Of a DNA stretch of 64,000 nt, positions 24,719 through 32,878 are shown in pieces. The stretch spans positions 72,146 through 136,145 of the forward strand of contig DHVP01000048.1 of NCBI GenBank assembly GCA_002412715.1. Direction: 5' to 3'. This stretch comes from Deltaproteobacteria bacterium UBA5205. Its GTDB lineage: Bacteria > Desulfobacterota > Syntrophorhabdia > Syntrophorhabdales > Syntrophorhabdaceae. Each line of letters opens with the position of its first letter. Position 1 is the stretch's first letter. The notes beneath the pieces were generated by a model. It searched no databases and was not told where the DNA came from. It saw only the letters and a list, made by a program, of their open reading frames with translations. Position numbers and translations under genes: made by a program.

Positions 24719-26356
24719 TTGATCGACGAAACCGCGCTTACGGTCCTCAGGAAACGATATTTCGTCAAGGATGATACGGGAGAGCCGGTGGAAACGCCCG
24801 ACGGGATGTTCCGGCGTGTTGCCGATCATGTGGCCTCTTCGGAAATGGCTCTTGATCCGGAGTCGAGAGAAAAGTTAGCTGATGAGTTTTTCAGGATCAT
24901 GCATGATCTCGAGTTTCTGCCGAACTCGCCAACGCTCATGAATGCCGGAAGGGAACTTGGCCAGCTGGCGGCCTGTTTTGTCCTTCCCGTGGAAGATTCG
25001 CTGGATTCCATCTTCGAGGCCATAAAGGAGACTGCGAGGATCCATCAAAGCGGGGGCGGGACGGGGTTTTCCTTTTCGAAACTCAGGCCTTCGGGCGATG
25101 TTGTCCGGTCGACTATGGGAGCGGCCAGCGGGCCTGTCTCTTTCATACGGGTCTTCAACATGGCCACGGAGGTCATCAAGCAGGGCGGTACCAGGCGCGG
25201 GGCGAACATGGGAATCCTCCGCGTGGACCACCCTGATATCGAAGAGTTCGTAACCATCAAGAATAACCCGGCCGAACTGACCAACTTCAACCTTTCCGTT
25301 GCCGTAACCGATGCCTTTGTTGAAGCCTGCCGGAAGGACGGCACATTTTCCCTTGTCAATCCGCGCAATGCCGGACAGATCCGTACGATCCGGGCCATGG
25401 ACCTTCTCGATCTTATTGCGCGCTCCGCCTGGGGATCGGGTGAACCCGGGGTCATCTTCCTCGATACGATCAACCGATCAAACCCCACGCCGCACCTCGG
25501 CGCCATAGAGGCGACCAACCCGTGCGGCGAACAACCGCTGCTGCCCTATGAATCATGCTGCCTTGGTTCCATCAACCTGGCAAAGGTGGTGCGAGACGGG
25601 GACATAGACCGGGAAAAACTCCTGCATCTGATCCACCTGGCGGTGCGCTTTCTTGACGATATCATAGACGCCGGTAGATACCCCCTTCCCGCCATCGACA
25701 GGATCTCAAAGGCAAACAGAAAGATCGGCCTTGGTGTTATGGGGTTTGCCCACATGCTCATTGCCCTCGGCATCCCCTACGATTCGGAGGCTGCGGTAAA
25801 AAAAGCCCGGGATATAATGGGCCTCATTGAAAGTGAATCCAAGGCGGCCTCGCGGCACCTCGCCGATCAGAGAGGAGTTTTCCCGAATTTCCGGGGGAGC
25901 ATATGGGAAAAGAAAGGTCTTCCCCAGAGGAATGCCACAACAACAACTGTCGCTCCGACGGGAACCCTCAGCATTATCGCCGGTACGTCAAGCGGCATTG
26001 AACCCATCTACGACATCGAATATTCCCGAATCATATTCGGAGGGCTTACCGTACATGTCGTCGATCCGCTGTACAGGGAGATGAAAGACACCATGGACCC
26101 CGGCCGCCTGAAAAAGCTTTTCAGGAAGGCCGGCGACGTGAACCCTGACTGGCATCTGGCAATCCAGAAGGCGTTTCAGGACCATGTCGACAACGCTGTC
26201 TCCAAGACCATCAATCTCCCCGCCCGCTCAACACCCGAGGAGATTCGTTCCATCTACCTTAAAGCCCACGAAATGGGCCTCAAAGGCATCACCGTTTTTC
26301 GCGACACCAGCAGGGACGCCCAGATCCTGTCCTGCAGAACGCAGCAAACGTGCTAG
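24719..26356 (+). CDS. nrdJ: Adenosylcobalamin-dependent (class II) ribonucleotide reductase
   Basis: The enzyme reduces ribonucleotides to deoxyribonucleotides with a B12-derived thiyl radical and works with or without oxygen. The 545-residue protein contains PNSPTLMNAG, the first redox cysteine C86 (LAACFVLP), HQSGGGTGFSFSKLRP, KQGGTRRGANMGIL, the catalytic N267-C269-E271 in NPCGEQPLLPYESC with the second redox cysteine C280, and TTTVAPTGTLSIIAGTSSGIEP. The two C-terminal cysteines (C-R-T-Q-Q-T-C) probably pass reducing equivalents to the active site. The start codon is TTG after a GAGGTGAGG site. It is shorter than the 700-1000-residue forms and lacks the C-terminal zinc-finger extension. 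No cobalamin riboswitch is visible upstream. Confidence 0.93.
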   Translation: MIDETALTVLRKRYFVKDDTGEPVETPDGMFRRVADHVASSEMALDPESREKLADEFFRIMHDLEFLPNSPTLMNAGRELGQLAACFVLPVEDSLDSIFEAIKETARIHQSGGGTGFSFSKLRPSGDVVRSTMGAASGPVSFIRVFNMATEVIKQGGTRRGANMGILRVDHPDIEEFVTIKNNPAELTNFNLSVAVTDAFVEACRKDGTFSLVNPRNAGQIRTIRAMDLLDLIARSAWGSGEPGVIFLDTINRSNPTPHLGAIEATNPCGEQPLLPYESCCLGSINLAKVVRDGDIDREKLLHLIHLAVRFLDDIIDAGRYPLPAIDRISKANRKIGLGVMGFAHMLIALGIPYDSEAAVKKARDIMGLIESESKAASRHLADQRGVFPNFRGSIWEKKGLPQRNATTTTVAPTGTLSIIAGTSSGIEPIYDIEYSRIIFGGLTVHVVDPLYREMKDTMDPGRLKKLFRKAGDVNPDWHLAIQKAFQDHVDNAVSKTINLPARSTPEEIRSIYLKAHEMGLKGITVFRDTSRDAQILSCRTQQTC

Positions 26357-26357
26357 A

Positions 26358-26382
26358 AGGGAAGGCACCTGGCCGCTTCCCT
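26358..26382 (+). terminator. Terminator after nrdJ
   Basis: The arms AGGGAAG (26358-26364) and CTTCCCT (26376-26382) form a 7-bp stem directly after the stop codon, followed by CTTTCCC. The T-tract is weak. Confidence 0.55.
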
Positions 26383-26490
26383 CTTTCCCATCCCCTTCCC
26401 TGTGATATACTTACTCAAGAAGGTGAGAGTTGCTTCGGCACTACAGGGTATGTCGGGTTGTGAACGTAAAGCAAAGGAGGATCGAACGCC

Positions 26491-26952
26491 ATGTTAAAAC
26501 CGACGAAGATTCTGGTACCAACCGATTTTTCAGGCTACTCCGAGGCAGCCCTCCGGCAGGCCGCCGATATAGCCGAGGAATATGGGGCGGAGCTGCACGT
26601 CCTTCACGTGGTCGAGGTAAGGATACATACCATGTATGAGTATGAATTTGCGGGCAAGGAAGCTTCCCCGGAAGGGATCAGGAAACTCGAGAACGGACTG
26701 ATGAAAACGGCGAAAGAGAAAATGGCCCAATATATCGAAAAAGTAACTTCCGCCGGTAAGGTCAAGGTGTTCCCCAGGGTCCTCAAGGGCCAGCCCGTTA
26801 CGGAAATACTCGATTTCCAGAAGAACACGGGTATCGACCTCATAGTCATTTCATCCCTTGGCCACGGCGGCCTTGCAGAATACTTCACCGGCTCCGTGGC
26901 GCGTAATGTTTTGAAAGGCGCCACATGTCCTGTATTGCTGACGAAGGGTTAG
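26491..26952 (+). CDS. Universal stress protein (UspA family), first of a pair
   Basis: The 153-residue protein has the Usp fold: KILVPTDFSGYSEAALRQA at the N terminus and the ATP-binding signature ISSLGHGGLAEYFTGSVARNVL (G-x2-G-x9-G-S pattern) near the C terminus, followed by CPVLLTKG. AAGGAGG precedes the ATG. ATP-binding Usp proteins respond to stress or energy limitation. It forms a tandem pair with the gene at 26998, separated by a 16-bp palindrome (CCTGAAA-CA-TTTCAGG, 26953-26968) that may modulate read-through. Confidence 0.92.
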   Translation: MLKPTKILVPTDFSGYSEAALRQAADIAEEYGAELHVLHVVEVRIHTMYEYEFAGKEASPEGIRKLENGLMKTAKEKMAQYIEKVTSAGKVKVFPRVLKGQPVTEILDFQKNTGIDLIVISSLGHGGLAEYFTGSVARNVLKGATCPVLLTKG

Positions 26953-26997
26953 CCTGAAACATTTCAGGTACACCCGCAAACGGGAAAGGAGGGAATG

Positions 26998-27444
26998 ATG
27001 CTGAGACCAACGAAGATTCTGGTGCCGACCGATTTCTCCGAATATTCGGACAAAGCCCTTCAGCAGGGGATCGACATCGCCCGGCAGTACAATGCACAGG
27101 TCTATCTGTTTCATGTCCTCCCCGTGGAGCTCACGCATGTCTTCGTCGACTATGCCGTACCCCTGGAGGCGATGGAATCATTCGAAAAGCAGCAGACCGA
27201 GAGCGTTAAGGAGAGCATGAAAAAACAGCTGACCAAATTTCCCAAAGCGCAGGAAGTCGAAGTCTTCACGGAAATCGGAAGGGGTATCCCCTACGAAGAA
27301 ATCCTCAAGGAAGAGAAAAGAAAAGAAATCGATCTCATTGTGATTGCCTCACTGGGAAGGACCGGGCTCGCGAAATACTTTATCGGCTCCGTGGCAAGGA
27401 ACGTCCTGAGACACGCCACGTGCCCGGTATTGCTGACGAAATAG
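26998..27444 (+). CDS. Universal stress protein (UspA family), second of a pair
   Basis: The 148-residue paralogue of the preceding gene has KILVPTDFSEYSDKALQQG, and IASLGRTGLAKYFIGSVARNVL with the ATP-binding glycines, and ends CPVLLTK. Two consecutive ATG codons occur at 26995 and 26998; the second is better spaced from AGGAGG. The C-terminal parts of the two paralogues are much more alike than their middles, which suggests that different input or partner surfaces have evolved. It ends just before a palindromic repeat that separates it from the convergent MFS gene. Confidence 0.92.
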   Translation: MLRPTKILVPTDFSEYSDKALQQGIDIARQYNAQVYLFHVLPVELTHVFVDYAVPLEAMESFEKQQTESVKESMKKQLTKFPKAQEVEVFTEIGRGIPYEEILKEEKRKEIDLIVIASLGRTGLAKYFIGSVARNVLRHATCPVLLTK

Positions 27445-27450
27445 AGAAGA

Positions 27451-27534
27451 CAGGTCATAGGTGGTGGGTCATGGGTAATGGGAAAAAATCTTCTAAACCC
27501 GCCCTATAACCTATTACCTATGACCCATCACCCG
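27451..27534. repeat. TAGGTAATGGG-family intergenic inverted repeat, copy 1
   Basis: The left arm (27451-27482, GGTCATAGGTGGTGGGTCATGGG) pairs with the right arm (27498-27534, ending TACCTATGACCCATCACCC). It lies between convergent genes. The right arm runs into the MFS gene and encodes its last residues and stop codon. Relatives: 31045, 39985, 55330 and 60743. Confidence 0.8.
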
Positions 27535-28911
27535 CTTCTTATGTATCTTCCCCCGTGCCAGGGATGCAAAGATACCGAGGAACGATAGAAAGGCAAAGAT
27601 GAAAAAGGTCACCCTTGTGCTTTGCAGAAATTCTCCGTAGTGTTCCCGGGTGATCTGAATCCTTCCCATAAAGAGCATAAAGACGAACATGACGATGCCC
27701 ATGCTTAACGTCTGGCCCATGACACGCATCGTCGACATGGTGCCCGAGGCGACCCCGAAGAACTTTTTGTCCACGGAGCTCATGATGGCGTTCGTGTTTG
27801 GTGAGACGAAAAGAGCGAAACCAAACCCGACGAAGACAAGATTGAGGACGATGAGATACGTATTAGTCTCCTCACTTAGAAAACCGAACAGCATCAGGGC
27901 GATCACGAGAGATATCATGCCCATGGACGCGACAATGCGCGGCTCGTGCCGGTCGGACATCTTTCCCGCAAAGCTCGACAGAAGGGCCTGCATCGATGGC
28001 TGTGAAATGAGAATGAACCCCGCCGCCTGGGGGCTCAACTTTTTGATGTACTGGAGATAGAGGCTCATAAGAAAGGTAATCGCGAAGGTGGCGCTATAAT
28101 TGATGAGCGTCGCGAGGTTGGAATAGAGAAACGCCCTGTTATTCATGAAAAGACGTATTTCGAGAACGGGGTGTTCGACCTTCAGTTCCCACAGGCCAAA
28201 GAGGAAAAGTCCCGCGAGGCCGCCTATGAGAAAAGAAAATCCCCTCGTCGAAGGAAGCGTCGTAAGCCCGTACATTGCAGCCGTAAATGCAGCCACGTAA
28301 AGGACTGAACCGATAACATCGAATTTTTCACCCTTTGCCTCCGCCCATTCCTGCTTGATTTTCCAGAGGGTCACCGCGAGAACGAGCACCCCGATGGCGA
28401 CATTGGTGAAGAAAAGAAACCTCCACCCCAGGTAATCCGTCAGGACACCCCCGATGAAGGGCCCCGCGGAAAGACCTACGTAGACGGAGGTAAGGACGAT
28501 GCCGAGCGCACGTCCCCGTTCGCTGGCGGGATAAACGGAGGCGACGATTGTGACCCCGGTTCCGAATATCATGGAACTGCCCATGCCCTGAATGATCCTC
28601 CAGAAGATAAGCGTCGTCCCTGATGTCGAAAAGGCGGCAAAAGCCGATGACACATTGCTGAGCACCAGTCCCCAGAGGAACACCTTCTTTCTGCCGTATA
28701 TATCGGAAGCCCTTCCCACGGGAACGAGGAACGCCGCCGCTGAAAGAAGGTACGCCGTTGCCACCCAGCTTAGCGAGATAGCATCCATCGCGAGGTCCGA
28801 CCCGATGCTCGGCAATGCTACCGTAACGGACGAAGCGGTGAAGGGTCCGAGGAAGGAACTGAGTACGGCAGCAAACAGTGCGTTTCTTTTGAGGCTTGCC
28901 TGAAGATCCAT
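27514..28911 (-). CDS. MFS drug/proton antiporter, DHA2 (EmrB/QacA-like) family
   Basis: The 465-residue membrane protein has an MFS start (SSFLGPFTASSVTVALPSIG, as in 14-helix DHA2 pumps), motif A-like VGRASDIYGRKKVFLWG after helix 2, motif C-like region ASERGRALGIVLTSVYVGLSAGPFIGGVLTDYLGWRFLFF, and repeated hydrophobic helices to the end. It probably exports lipophilic compounds. The start at 28911 fits the family; there is no clear ribosome-binding site. The last six codons and the TAA are made from the right arm of an intergenic inverted repeat, so the original stop was probably elsewhere. Confidence 0.88.
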   Translation of the reverse strand: MDLQASLKRNALFAAVLSSFLGPFTASSVTVALPSIGSDLAMDAISLSWVATAYLLSAAAFLVPVGRASDIYGRKKVFLWGLVLSNVSSAFAAFSTSGTTLIFWRIIQGMGSSMIFGTGVTIVASVYPASERGRALGIVLTSVYVGLSAGPFIGGVLTDYLGWRFLFFTNVAIGVLVLAVTLWKIKQEWAEAKGEKFDVIGSVLYVAAFTAAMYGLTTLPSTRGFSFLIGGLAGLFLFGLWELKVEHPVLEIRLFMNNRAFLYSNLATLINYSATFAITFLMSLYLQYIKKLSPQAAGFILISQPSMQALLSSFAGKMSDRHEPRIVASMGMISLVIALMLFGFLSEETNTYLIVLNLVFVGFGFALFVSPNTNAIMSSVDKKFFGVASGTMSTMRVMGQTLSMGIVMFVFMLFMGRIQITREHYGEFLQSTRVTFFIFAFLSFLGIFASLARGKIHKKRVMGHR

Positions 28912-28993
28912 AGGGTTTAATGTCGACCTGAGAATAGACCAATATATCACATCAGGACCGACAGGGAGAAACTTTTCCGGAGGGTTTTTCTAC

Positions 28994-29185
28994 TTATTCA
29001 AGGATGTCGATATCATCAAGGATCGGGATGCATCTTGTCGGCGAGCCGTCGTCGCAAACGATGAGGGGGTCATTGCAGACCATTGAGGGCCGATGGGGTT
29101 TACAATGTTCGCATGCCTGCGCCTCTTCATCTTCGCACTGACCCGTCAGGTACTTTGAACAAATGAACCGGACTATCATGAACAT
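28994..29185 (-). CDS. Small cysteine-rich protein of unknown function
   Basis: A 63-codon frame with seven cysteines, several in pairs (QCEDEEAQACEHCKPH, VCNDPLIVCDDGSPTRC), which suggests metal or Fe-S binding. It begins MFMIVRFICSKYLTGQC; the second ATG at 29179 is also possible. It lies on the same strand as the MFS gene and 83 nt upstream of that start. No recognisable family and no strong Shine-Dalgarno, but the acidic, cysteine-patterned composition is unlike a random frame. Confidence 0.5.
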   Translation of the reverse strand: MFMIVRFICSKYLTGQCEDEEAQACEHCKPHRPSMVCNDPLIVCDDGSPTRCIPILDDIDILE

Positions 29186-29257
29186 TATTTTACCATAGAT
29201 CGCAAACCTTTTTCCTCAACTTGAATACGGGTCGTATCCCGCTGTCTTGAAAAAGAA

Positions 29258-29286
29258 TTGACTTTTCGGCGATTCTCCGTTAGAAA
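29258..29286 (+). promoter_or_regulatory. Promoter of the thx gene
   Basis: TTGACT (29258-29263) and TAGAAA (29281-29286) are 17 bp apart, about 60 nt upstream of the thx start codon. Confidence 0.65.
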
Positions 29287-29343
29287 ATCACCAGATTCTT
29301 TCCGTCAGGGGAGTCTCTCAATCTCACAAAAAGGGGTCAACCT

Positions 29344-29454
29344 ATGGGTAAGGGTGATAAAAGAACCAAAAGAGGTAAGATCTGGCGGGGATCCTCCGGT
29401 AAAACACGGCCCAAAAGAAAAAAGATCAAAACCACCGAAAAAGCCGAAAAATAA
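29344..29454 (+). CDS. thx: 30S ribosomal protein Thx (bTHX)
   Basis: This 36-residue very basic peptide (MGKGDKRTKRGKIWRGSSGK at the start, then a run rich in lysine and arginine) matches the small ribosomal protein Thx found first in Thermus, which inserts into the head of the 30S subunit and stabilises it. The MGKGD-x-(R/K)T-(R/K)RGKI signature is diagnostic. AAGGGG precedes the ATG at proper spacing, and a promoter with 17-bp spacing lies upstream. It is easily missed because a longer frame containing it in the same phase starts earlier without a ribosome-binding site. Confidence 0.93.
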   Translation: MGKGDKRTKRGKIWRGSSGKTRPKRKKIKTTEKAEK

Positions 29455-29480
29455 TCTTCACATGACCGGGTTTCAGGCCT

Positions 29481-29615
29481 TCATCGTGTCTTAGCGATCC
29501 CTGCGGCTTCAAGATCGGTCACAATCGACCTCGACAGTTCGGCAAGGGACCGGCTCATCGCTGCCCACGTACCTGCGTCACTGTGCTCCCGAACGGCGTG
29601 GAAAAGAGACGACAT
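29481..29615 (-). CDS. Possible 44-residue peptide or gene remnant
   Basis: A minus-strand frame from the ATG at 29615 reads SLFHAVREHSDAGTWAAM and then a helical stretch to the stop at 29481. The composition is protein-like. Upstream, the same frame is interrupted by two stops within 15 codons (near 29625-29640), so this may be the C-terminal relic of a longer gene. A weak GGCAAGGG precedes the ATG. The 332-base gap 29455-29786 otherwise contains only a GAAAC-type repeat at 29688. Confidence 0.3.
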   Translation of the reverse strand: MSSLFHAVREHSDAGTWAAMSRSLAELSRSIVTDLEAAGIAKTR

Positions 29616-29687
29616 CCCTTGCCATTACAGGCCTCATCTCTCCGCAAAATGACTCTGCATCGTGAAAGACAAAGGGCCTGACACCCG

Positions 29688-29707
29688 TCGTCTGAAACTT
29701 GAAACCT
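29688..29707. repeat. GAAACCTGAAAC-type repeat upstream of the M50 protease gene
   Basis: CGTCTGAAACTTGAAACC is a short copy of the GAAAC word repeat, lying about 80 bases before the protease start. Confidence 0.4.
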
Positions 29708-29786
29708 TTTATTAAAAGATATAGAATACCGGACAAATGCGTGAAAAAATGGAAAGAAGAGGCGCCATGACAAAGGAGCTCAGATA

Positions 29787-30512
29787 ATGAATTATGTACT
29801 CGCGGTATTTGCCATCGGGTTCATCGTCCTTGCCCATGAATTGGGCCATCTCATCGCTGCAAAAATGGCCGGGATACCGATCCGGACGTTTTCCGTCGGT
29901 TTCGGTCCAAGGCTCTTTTCAGTAAGAAAAGGCGGTACGGAATACCGTTTGTCTCTCGTCCCGCTGGGCGGCTACGTCATGCCCGATATTGAAGACGAAA
30001 ACGCATTCTTTGATTTTTCCATTTCCCGGCGGATCATTCTCAGCGCTGGCGGTCCGGCGGCCAGCCTGGTGCTTCCCGTTTTTTGCTTCGCCCTGTCTGA
30101 TATGCTCCGTTTCGAACCGAGCCTCACAACTCTTCTTATTGAGCCTCTTTCGCAGACTGCGACAGTCTTCCTGAAAACCGTATCCGCCATCCCCCTTCTT
30201 TTCACACATTACGGAGAACTATCGGGAATAGCCGGCATCGTCTCCCAGGGCGGACGCTTTATAGCTCTGGACGGTCATAATCTCCTTTCCTTTTCCGCCA
30301 TCATAAGCGTCAACCTCGCAGTCCTCAATCTTCTTCCCATACCTGTCCTGGATGGCGGAAAGATTCTCATGTATGCCATGGAAAAGCTGAGCAGAAGGTT
30401 TGTAAGGCTCCATTATCCTCTTGCCATCGCGGGATGGGTCCTGATGATTGCCGCTATGGCTTACGCCACGGTGCTTGACGTCGGAAGGCTCACCGGCGGG
30501 AAGATCCTGTAA
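29787..30512 (+). CDS. Minimal M50-family membrane metalloprotease (site-2 type, no PDZ)
   Basis: The 241-residue integral membrane protein has the zinc motif HELGH (residues 18-22) in the first helix and the third zinc ligand in PVLDGGK near residue 186. The strand SVGFGPRLFSVRKGGTEYRLSLVPLGGYV typical of RseP-like proteases is present. RseP normally has about 450 residues with one or two PDZ domains; these are missing here, so the protease is a compact form closer to small S2P homologues. It cleaves substrates within the membrane. The substrate is unknown. The gene at 30549 lies 36 nt downstream on the same strand. Confidence 0.9.
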   Translation: MNYVLAVFAIGFIVLAHELGHLIAAKMAGIPIRTFSVGFGPRLFSVRKGGTEYRLSLVPLGGYVMPDIEDENAFFDFSISRRIILSAGGPAASLVLPVFCFALSDMLRFEPSLTTLLIEPLSQTATVFLKTVSAIPLLFTHYGELSGIAGIVSQGGRFIALDGHNLLSFSAIISVNLAVLNLLPIPVLDGGKILMYAMEKLSRRFVRLHYPLAIAGWVLMIAAMAYATVLDVGRLTGGKIL

Positions 30513-30548
30513 GTCACTCCGTCTGCTTTTAAAAAAAGGGGGTTGTCC

Positions 30549-31043
30549 ATGACCGAAACACAAGCCGGTACAGAAGGCAAGAGACTCGAAGGGATCGGCG
30601 GATGGCTGGTGCTTGTGGCTATCGGCCTTATTGCAAGTCCTATCTTCATGACGGTGGGCCTGATTCAGGATGTCCTCCCCGCTTTTTCCGGAGGAACGTG
30701 GGCCAGGCTGACTACGGCGGGATCGCCCAATTATCATCCACTCTGGGCGCCGCTCCTTATAATGGAGGTTTCAGGCACCAGTCTCTTTATTCTCTTCTCC
30801 CTCGTCCTGCTCGTTCTTTTCTTCATGAAGAAGATGTTTGTTCCCCGTCTCGTCATCATCTTCCTTCTCGCAAACCTGGCCTTCGTAGTCATAGATTACT
30901 TTCTGGCCATGAGAATTCCCCTTGTTGCATCCATGCCCGACGAATCAACGCCCACCCAGATAGCGCGCCAGGCCATTTCCTGCGTCATATGGATTCCATA
31001 TTTTCTGAGGTCGAAGCGGGTTAAGAATACCTTTGTGAAATGA
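30549..31043 (+). CDS. DUF2569-like four-helix membrane protein
   Basis: The 164-residue protein has the DUF2569 opening GIGGWLVLVAIGLIASPI, followed by three more hydrophobic helices (LFILFSLVLLVLFFMKKMF, RLVIIFLLANLAFVVIDYF, and QAISCVIWIPYFLRSKRVKNTF). The ending YFLRSKRVKNTF is characteristic. The function of the family is unknown. The ATG at 30549 follows GGGGG; a TTG two codons earlier is less likely. Probably co-transcribed with the M50 protease. Confidence 0.8.
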   Translation: MTETQAGTEGKRLEGIGGWLVLVAIGLIASPIFMTVGLIQDVLPAFSGGTWARLTTAGSPNYHPLWAPLLIMEVSGTSLFILFSLVLLVLFFMKKMFVPRLVIIFLLANLAFVVIDYFLAMRIPLVASMPDESTPTQIARQAISCVIWIPYFLRSKRVKNTFVK

Positions 31044-31044
31044 A

Positions 31045-31130
31045 AACAGGTAAATAGGTAATAGGTTATGGGAGGAACCGTTTGCCGTCGCCTTTCCTAT
31101 CACCCATAACCCATTGCCTATTACCTGTCA
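31045..31130. repeat. TAGGTAATGGG-family intergenic inverted repeat, copy 2
   Basis: The left arm AACAGGTAAATAGGTAATAG... (31045-31075) pairs with the right arm (31091-31130, containing CACCCATAACCCATTGCC and TATTACCTGTCATC). It fills the whole gap between the convergent DUF2569 and coaX genes and stops at the coaX stop codon. Confidence 0.8.
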
Positions 31131-31913
31131 TCACTTGAACTTATGATGCTCTTTGTTCTTTTCGTAGAGTATCTTCAGGCCTTCAAGGGTGAGGAACTCA
31201 TCGACTACGTCGATTGTTTCAGAACCCTTGTAGATAAGGCTTGACAGGCCGCCCGTGGCGATGACGAGGGGGTCGGTCCTGACTTCGCCTTTCATTCTCT
31301 TGACAATGCCGTCGACGAGGCTCGCATAGCCATAGGTGATACCGGCCTGCATTGCCTGGACCGTATTCTTGTTGATGAGCGTCTTGGGCTGGACAAGCTC
31401 AACCCGGGGCAGCTTTGACGCCCGTTCGAAGAGGGCGTCGAGGGAGATAAGGATACCCGGGGCGATCGAGCCGCCTGCATATTCGCCCTTCGGGGTGATG
31501 TAATCAAAGGTAGTGGCGGTACCGAAATCGACAATGATAAGCGCTTTCTTGTATTTCTCATAACCGGCCACGGCGTTCACGATCCTGTCGGCCCCGAGTT
31601 CGGTGGCATTTTCGTACAGTACCGGCATGCCCGTTTTTATGCCGGGCTCGACCACTATCGGCATGATACCGATGTATTTCCTGCAAACTATCTCAAAAGG
31701 GATGAGCAACGGCGGTACGACACAGGATACGATGGCGCTGTGTATCTCGCTGAGGCGTATCTTTTCTATATACAGAAGGCTGTTGAGGAGTATGGCGTAT
31801 TCATCGACCGTCTTCGTCAGGGCTGTACTCAATCTCCAGTGATTAAGAAGCTTGCCTTCGTGATAGACGCCAAAAACAATATTGGTGTTTCCGATATCGA
31901 TAACCAGTAGCAT
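31131..31913 (-). CDS. coaX: Type III pantothenate kinase
   Basis: This catalyses the first step of coenzyme A synthesis. The 260-residue ASKHA-fold protein begins MLLVIDIGNTNIVFGVY, with the phosphate-binding DIGNTN loop, and contains GADRIVNAVAGYEKY, VDFGTATTFDYI and YAGGSIAPG. It is the usual length. Its start overlaps the birA stop by one base (TAATG), so translation is coupled. CoA supply fits the heavy use of CoA thioesters in an aromatic degrader, though coaX is also a general gene. Confidence 0.95.
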   Translation of the reverse strand: MLLVIDIGNTNIVFGVYHEGKLLNHWRLSTALTKTVDEYAILLNSLLYIEKIRLSEIHSAIVSCVVPPLLIPFEIVCRKYIGIMPIVVEPGIKTGMPVLYENATELGADRIVNAVAGYEKYKKALIIVDFGTATTFDYITPKGEYAGGSIAPGILISLDALFERASKLPRVELVQPKTLINKNTVQAMQAGITYGYASLVDGIVKRMKGEVRTDPLVIATGGLSSLIYKGSETIDVVDEFLTLEGLKILYEKNKEHHKFK

Positions 31914-32878
31914 TAGAAGTTCACGTCTCCCGCAAGGATTTTTTTCGTGGTGCCTTTTATATCAAGAAGGATGGCTCCATCGCGGTCGATACCTTTCGCG
32001 GTACCGATGATGACCTCCCCCATCTGATTGATCTCAAGGTGCTTGCCCCGGATCTGCGCCCTTTCCTCCCAGATATCACAAATTGCCCGGGAGCCGTCTG
32101 CCTTGAAAAGATCATAATATCTTTCAAGATTCGACAAAAGAATACCACACACCCTCGACCTTTCAAAAGTTTTTTTTGTTTCCATGAACAGGGATGTCGC
32201 CGTCGCCTTGATCAGGTCGTCCATATCTTCCGGCTGCATGTTAATGTTGAAACCGATGCCGATGACAACGAACCGGACCATGTCGGCCTCGGTGGAAAGC
32301 TCGATCAGCGTGCCCGATATCTTCCTACCGTTGATGAGTACATCGTTGGGCCATTTAAGCGTCGCCTTTATACCCGTCACTTGATCGATCGTGTCCGATA
32401 CGGCCAGAGACGACAGAAAGGTCACGGGATATACTATCGAGGGGTGAACTGAGGGACGCAGGATTACGGAGAGATAAATGTTCTTTCCTGTGGGTGAAGA
32501 CCATTTCCTGCCAAGCCTGCCTTTGCCTTTATCCTGGGATTCGGCAACCACGCACGTGCCTTCCGCCTCACCTGCAAGGGCCTGTTTGAAAGCGAAGGCG
32601 TTTGTTGAATCCAGCCTGTCGCGGTGGATGATCTTCGTTCCAATCCTAGCGGAAGTCCGCCACCTGTCTATCTCCCAGCCATAGACTCTGTCAGGCGTAT
32701 CGACGAGCCGGTAACCTTTCCCCTTCGACTTGTCGATATTGTATCCGTAGCGCTCAAGCTGGTTCATGTATTTCCAGACCGCCGTCCGCGACACGCCCAG
32801 TTTCCCGGCGATGTGATCGCCCGATATGAAGGCGCTGGCGTCGCGCAGATGACGGAGCACTTCGCTGAGATTATCCAT
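31913..32878 (-). CDS. birA: Biotin-[acetyl-CoA-carboxylase] ligase and biotin repressor
   Basis: The enzyme attaches biotin to carboxylases; the 321-residue form also carries a DNA-binding domain. Residues 1-65 form a winged helix (HIAGKLGVSRTAVWKYMNQLERYGYNI); the ligase domain has the biotinyl-AMP loop KGKGRLGRKWSSPTG and KWPNDVLINGRKISGTLIEL; a small C-terminal SH3-like domain follows. It overlaps fusA2 by 8 nt. The repressor domain suggests control of biotin genes; bioB is at 52815 in this window, but I found no clear BirA box upstream of it. Confidence 0.95.
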   Translation of the reverse strand: MDNLSEVLRHLRDASAFISGDHIAGKLGVSRTAVWKYMNQLERYGYNIDKSKGKGYRLVDTPDRVYGWEIDRWRTSARIGTKIIHRDRLDSTNAFAFKQALAGEAEGTCVVAESQDKGKGRLGRKWSSPTGKNIYLSVILRPSVHPSIVYPVTFLSSLAVSDTIDQVTGIKATLKWPNDVLINGRKISGTLIELSTEADMVRFVVIGIGFNINMQPEDMDDLIKATATSLFMETKKTFERSRVCGILLSNLERYYDLFKADGSRAICDIWEERAQIRGKHLEINQMGEVIIGTAKGIDRDGAILLDIKGTTKKILAGDVNF

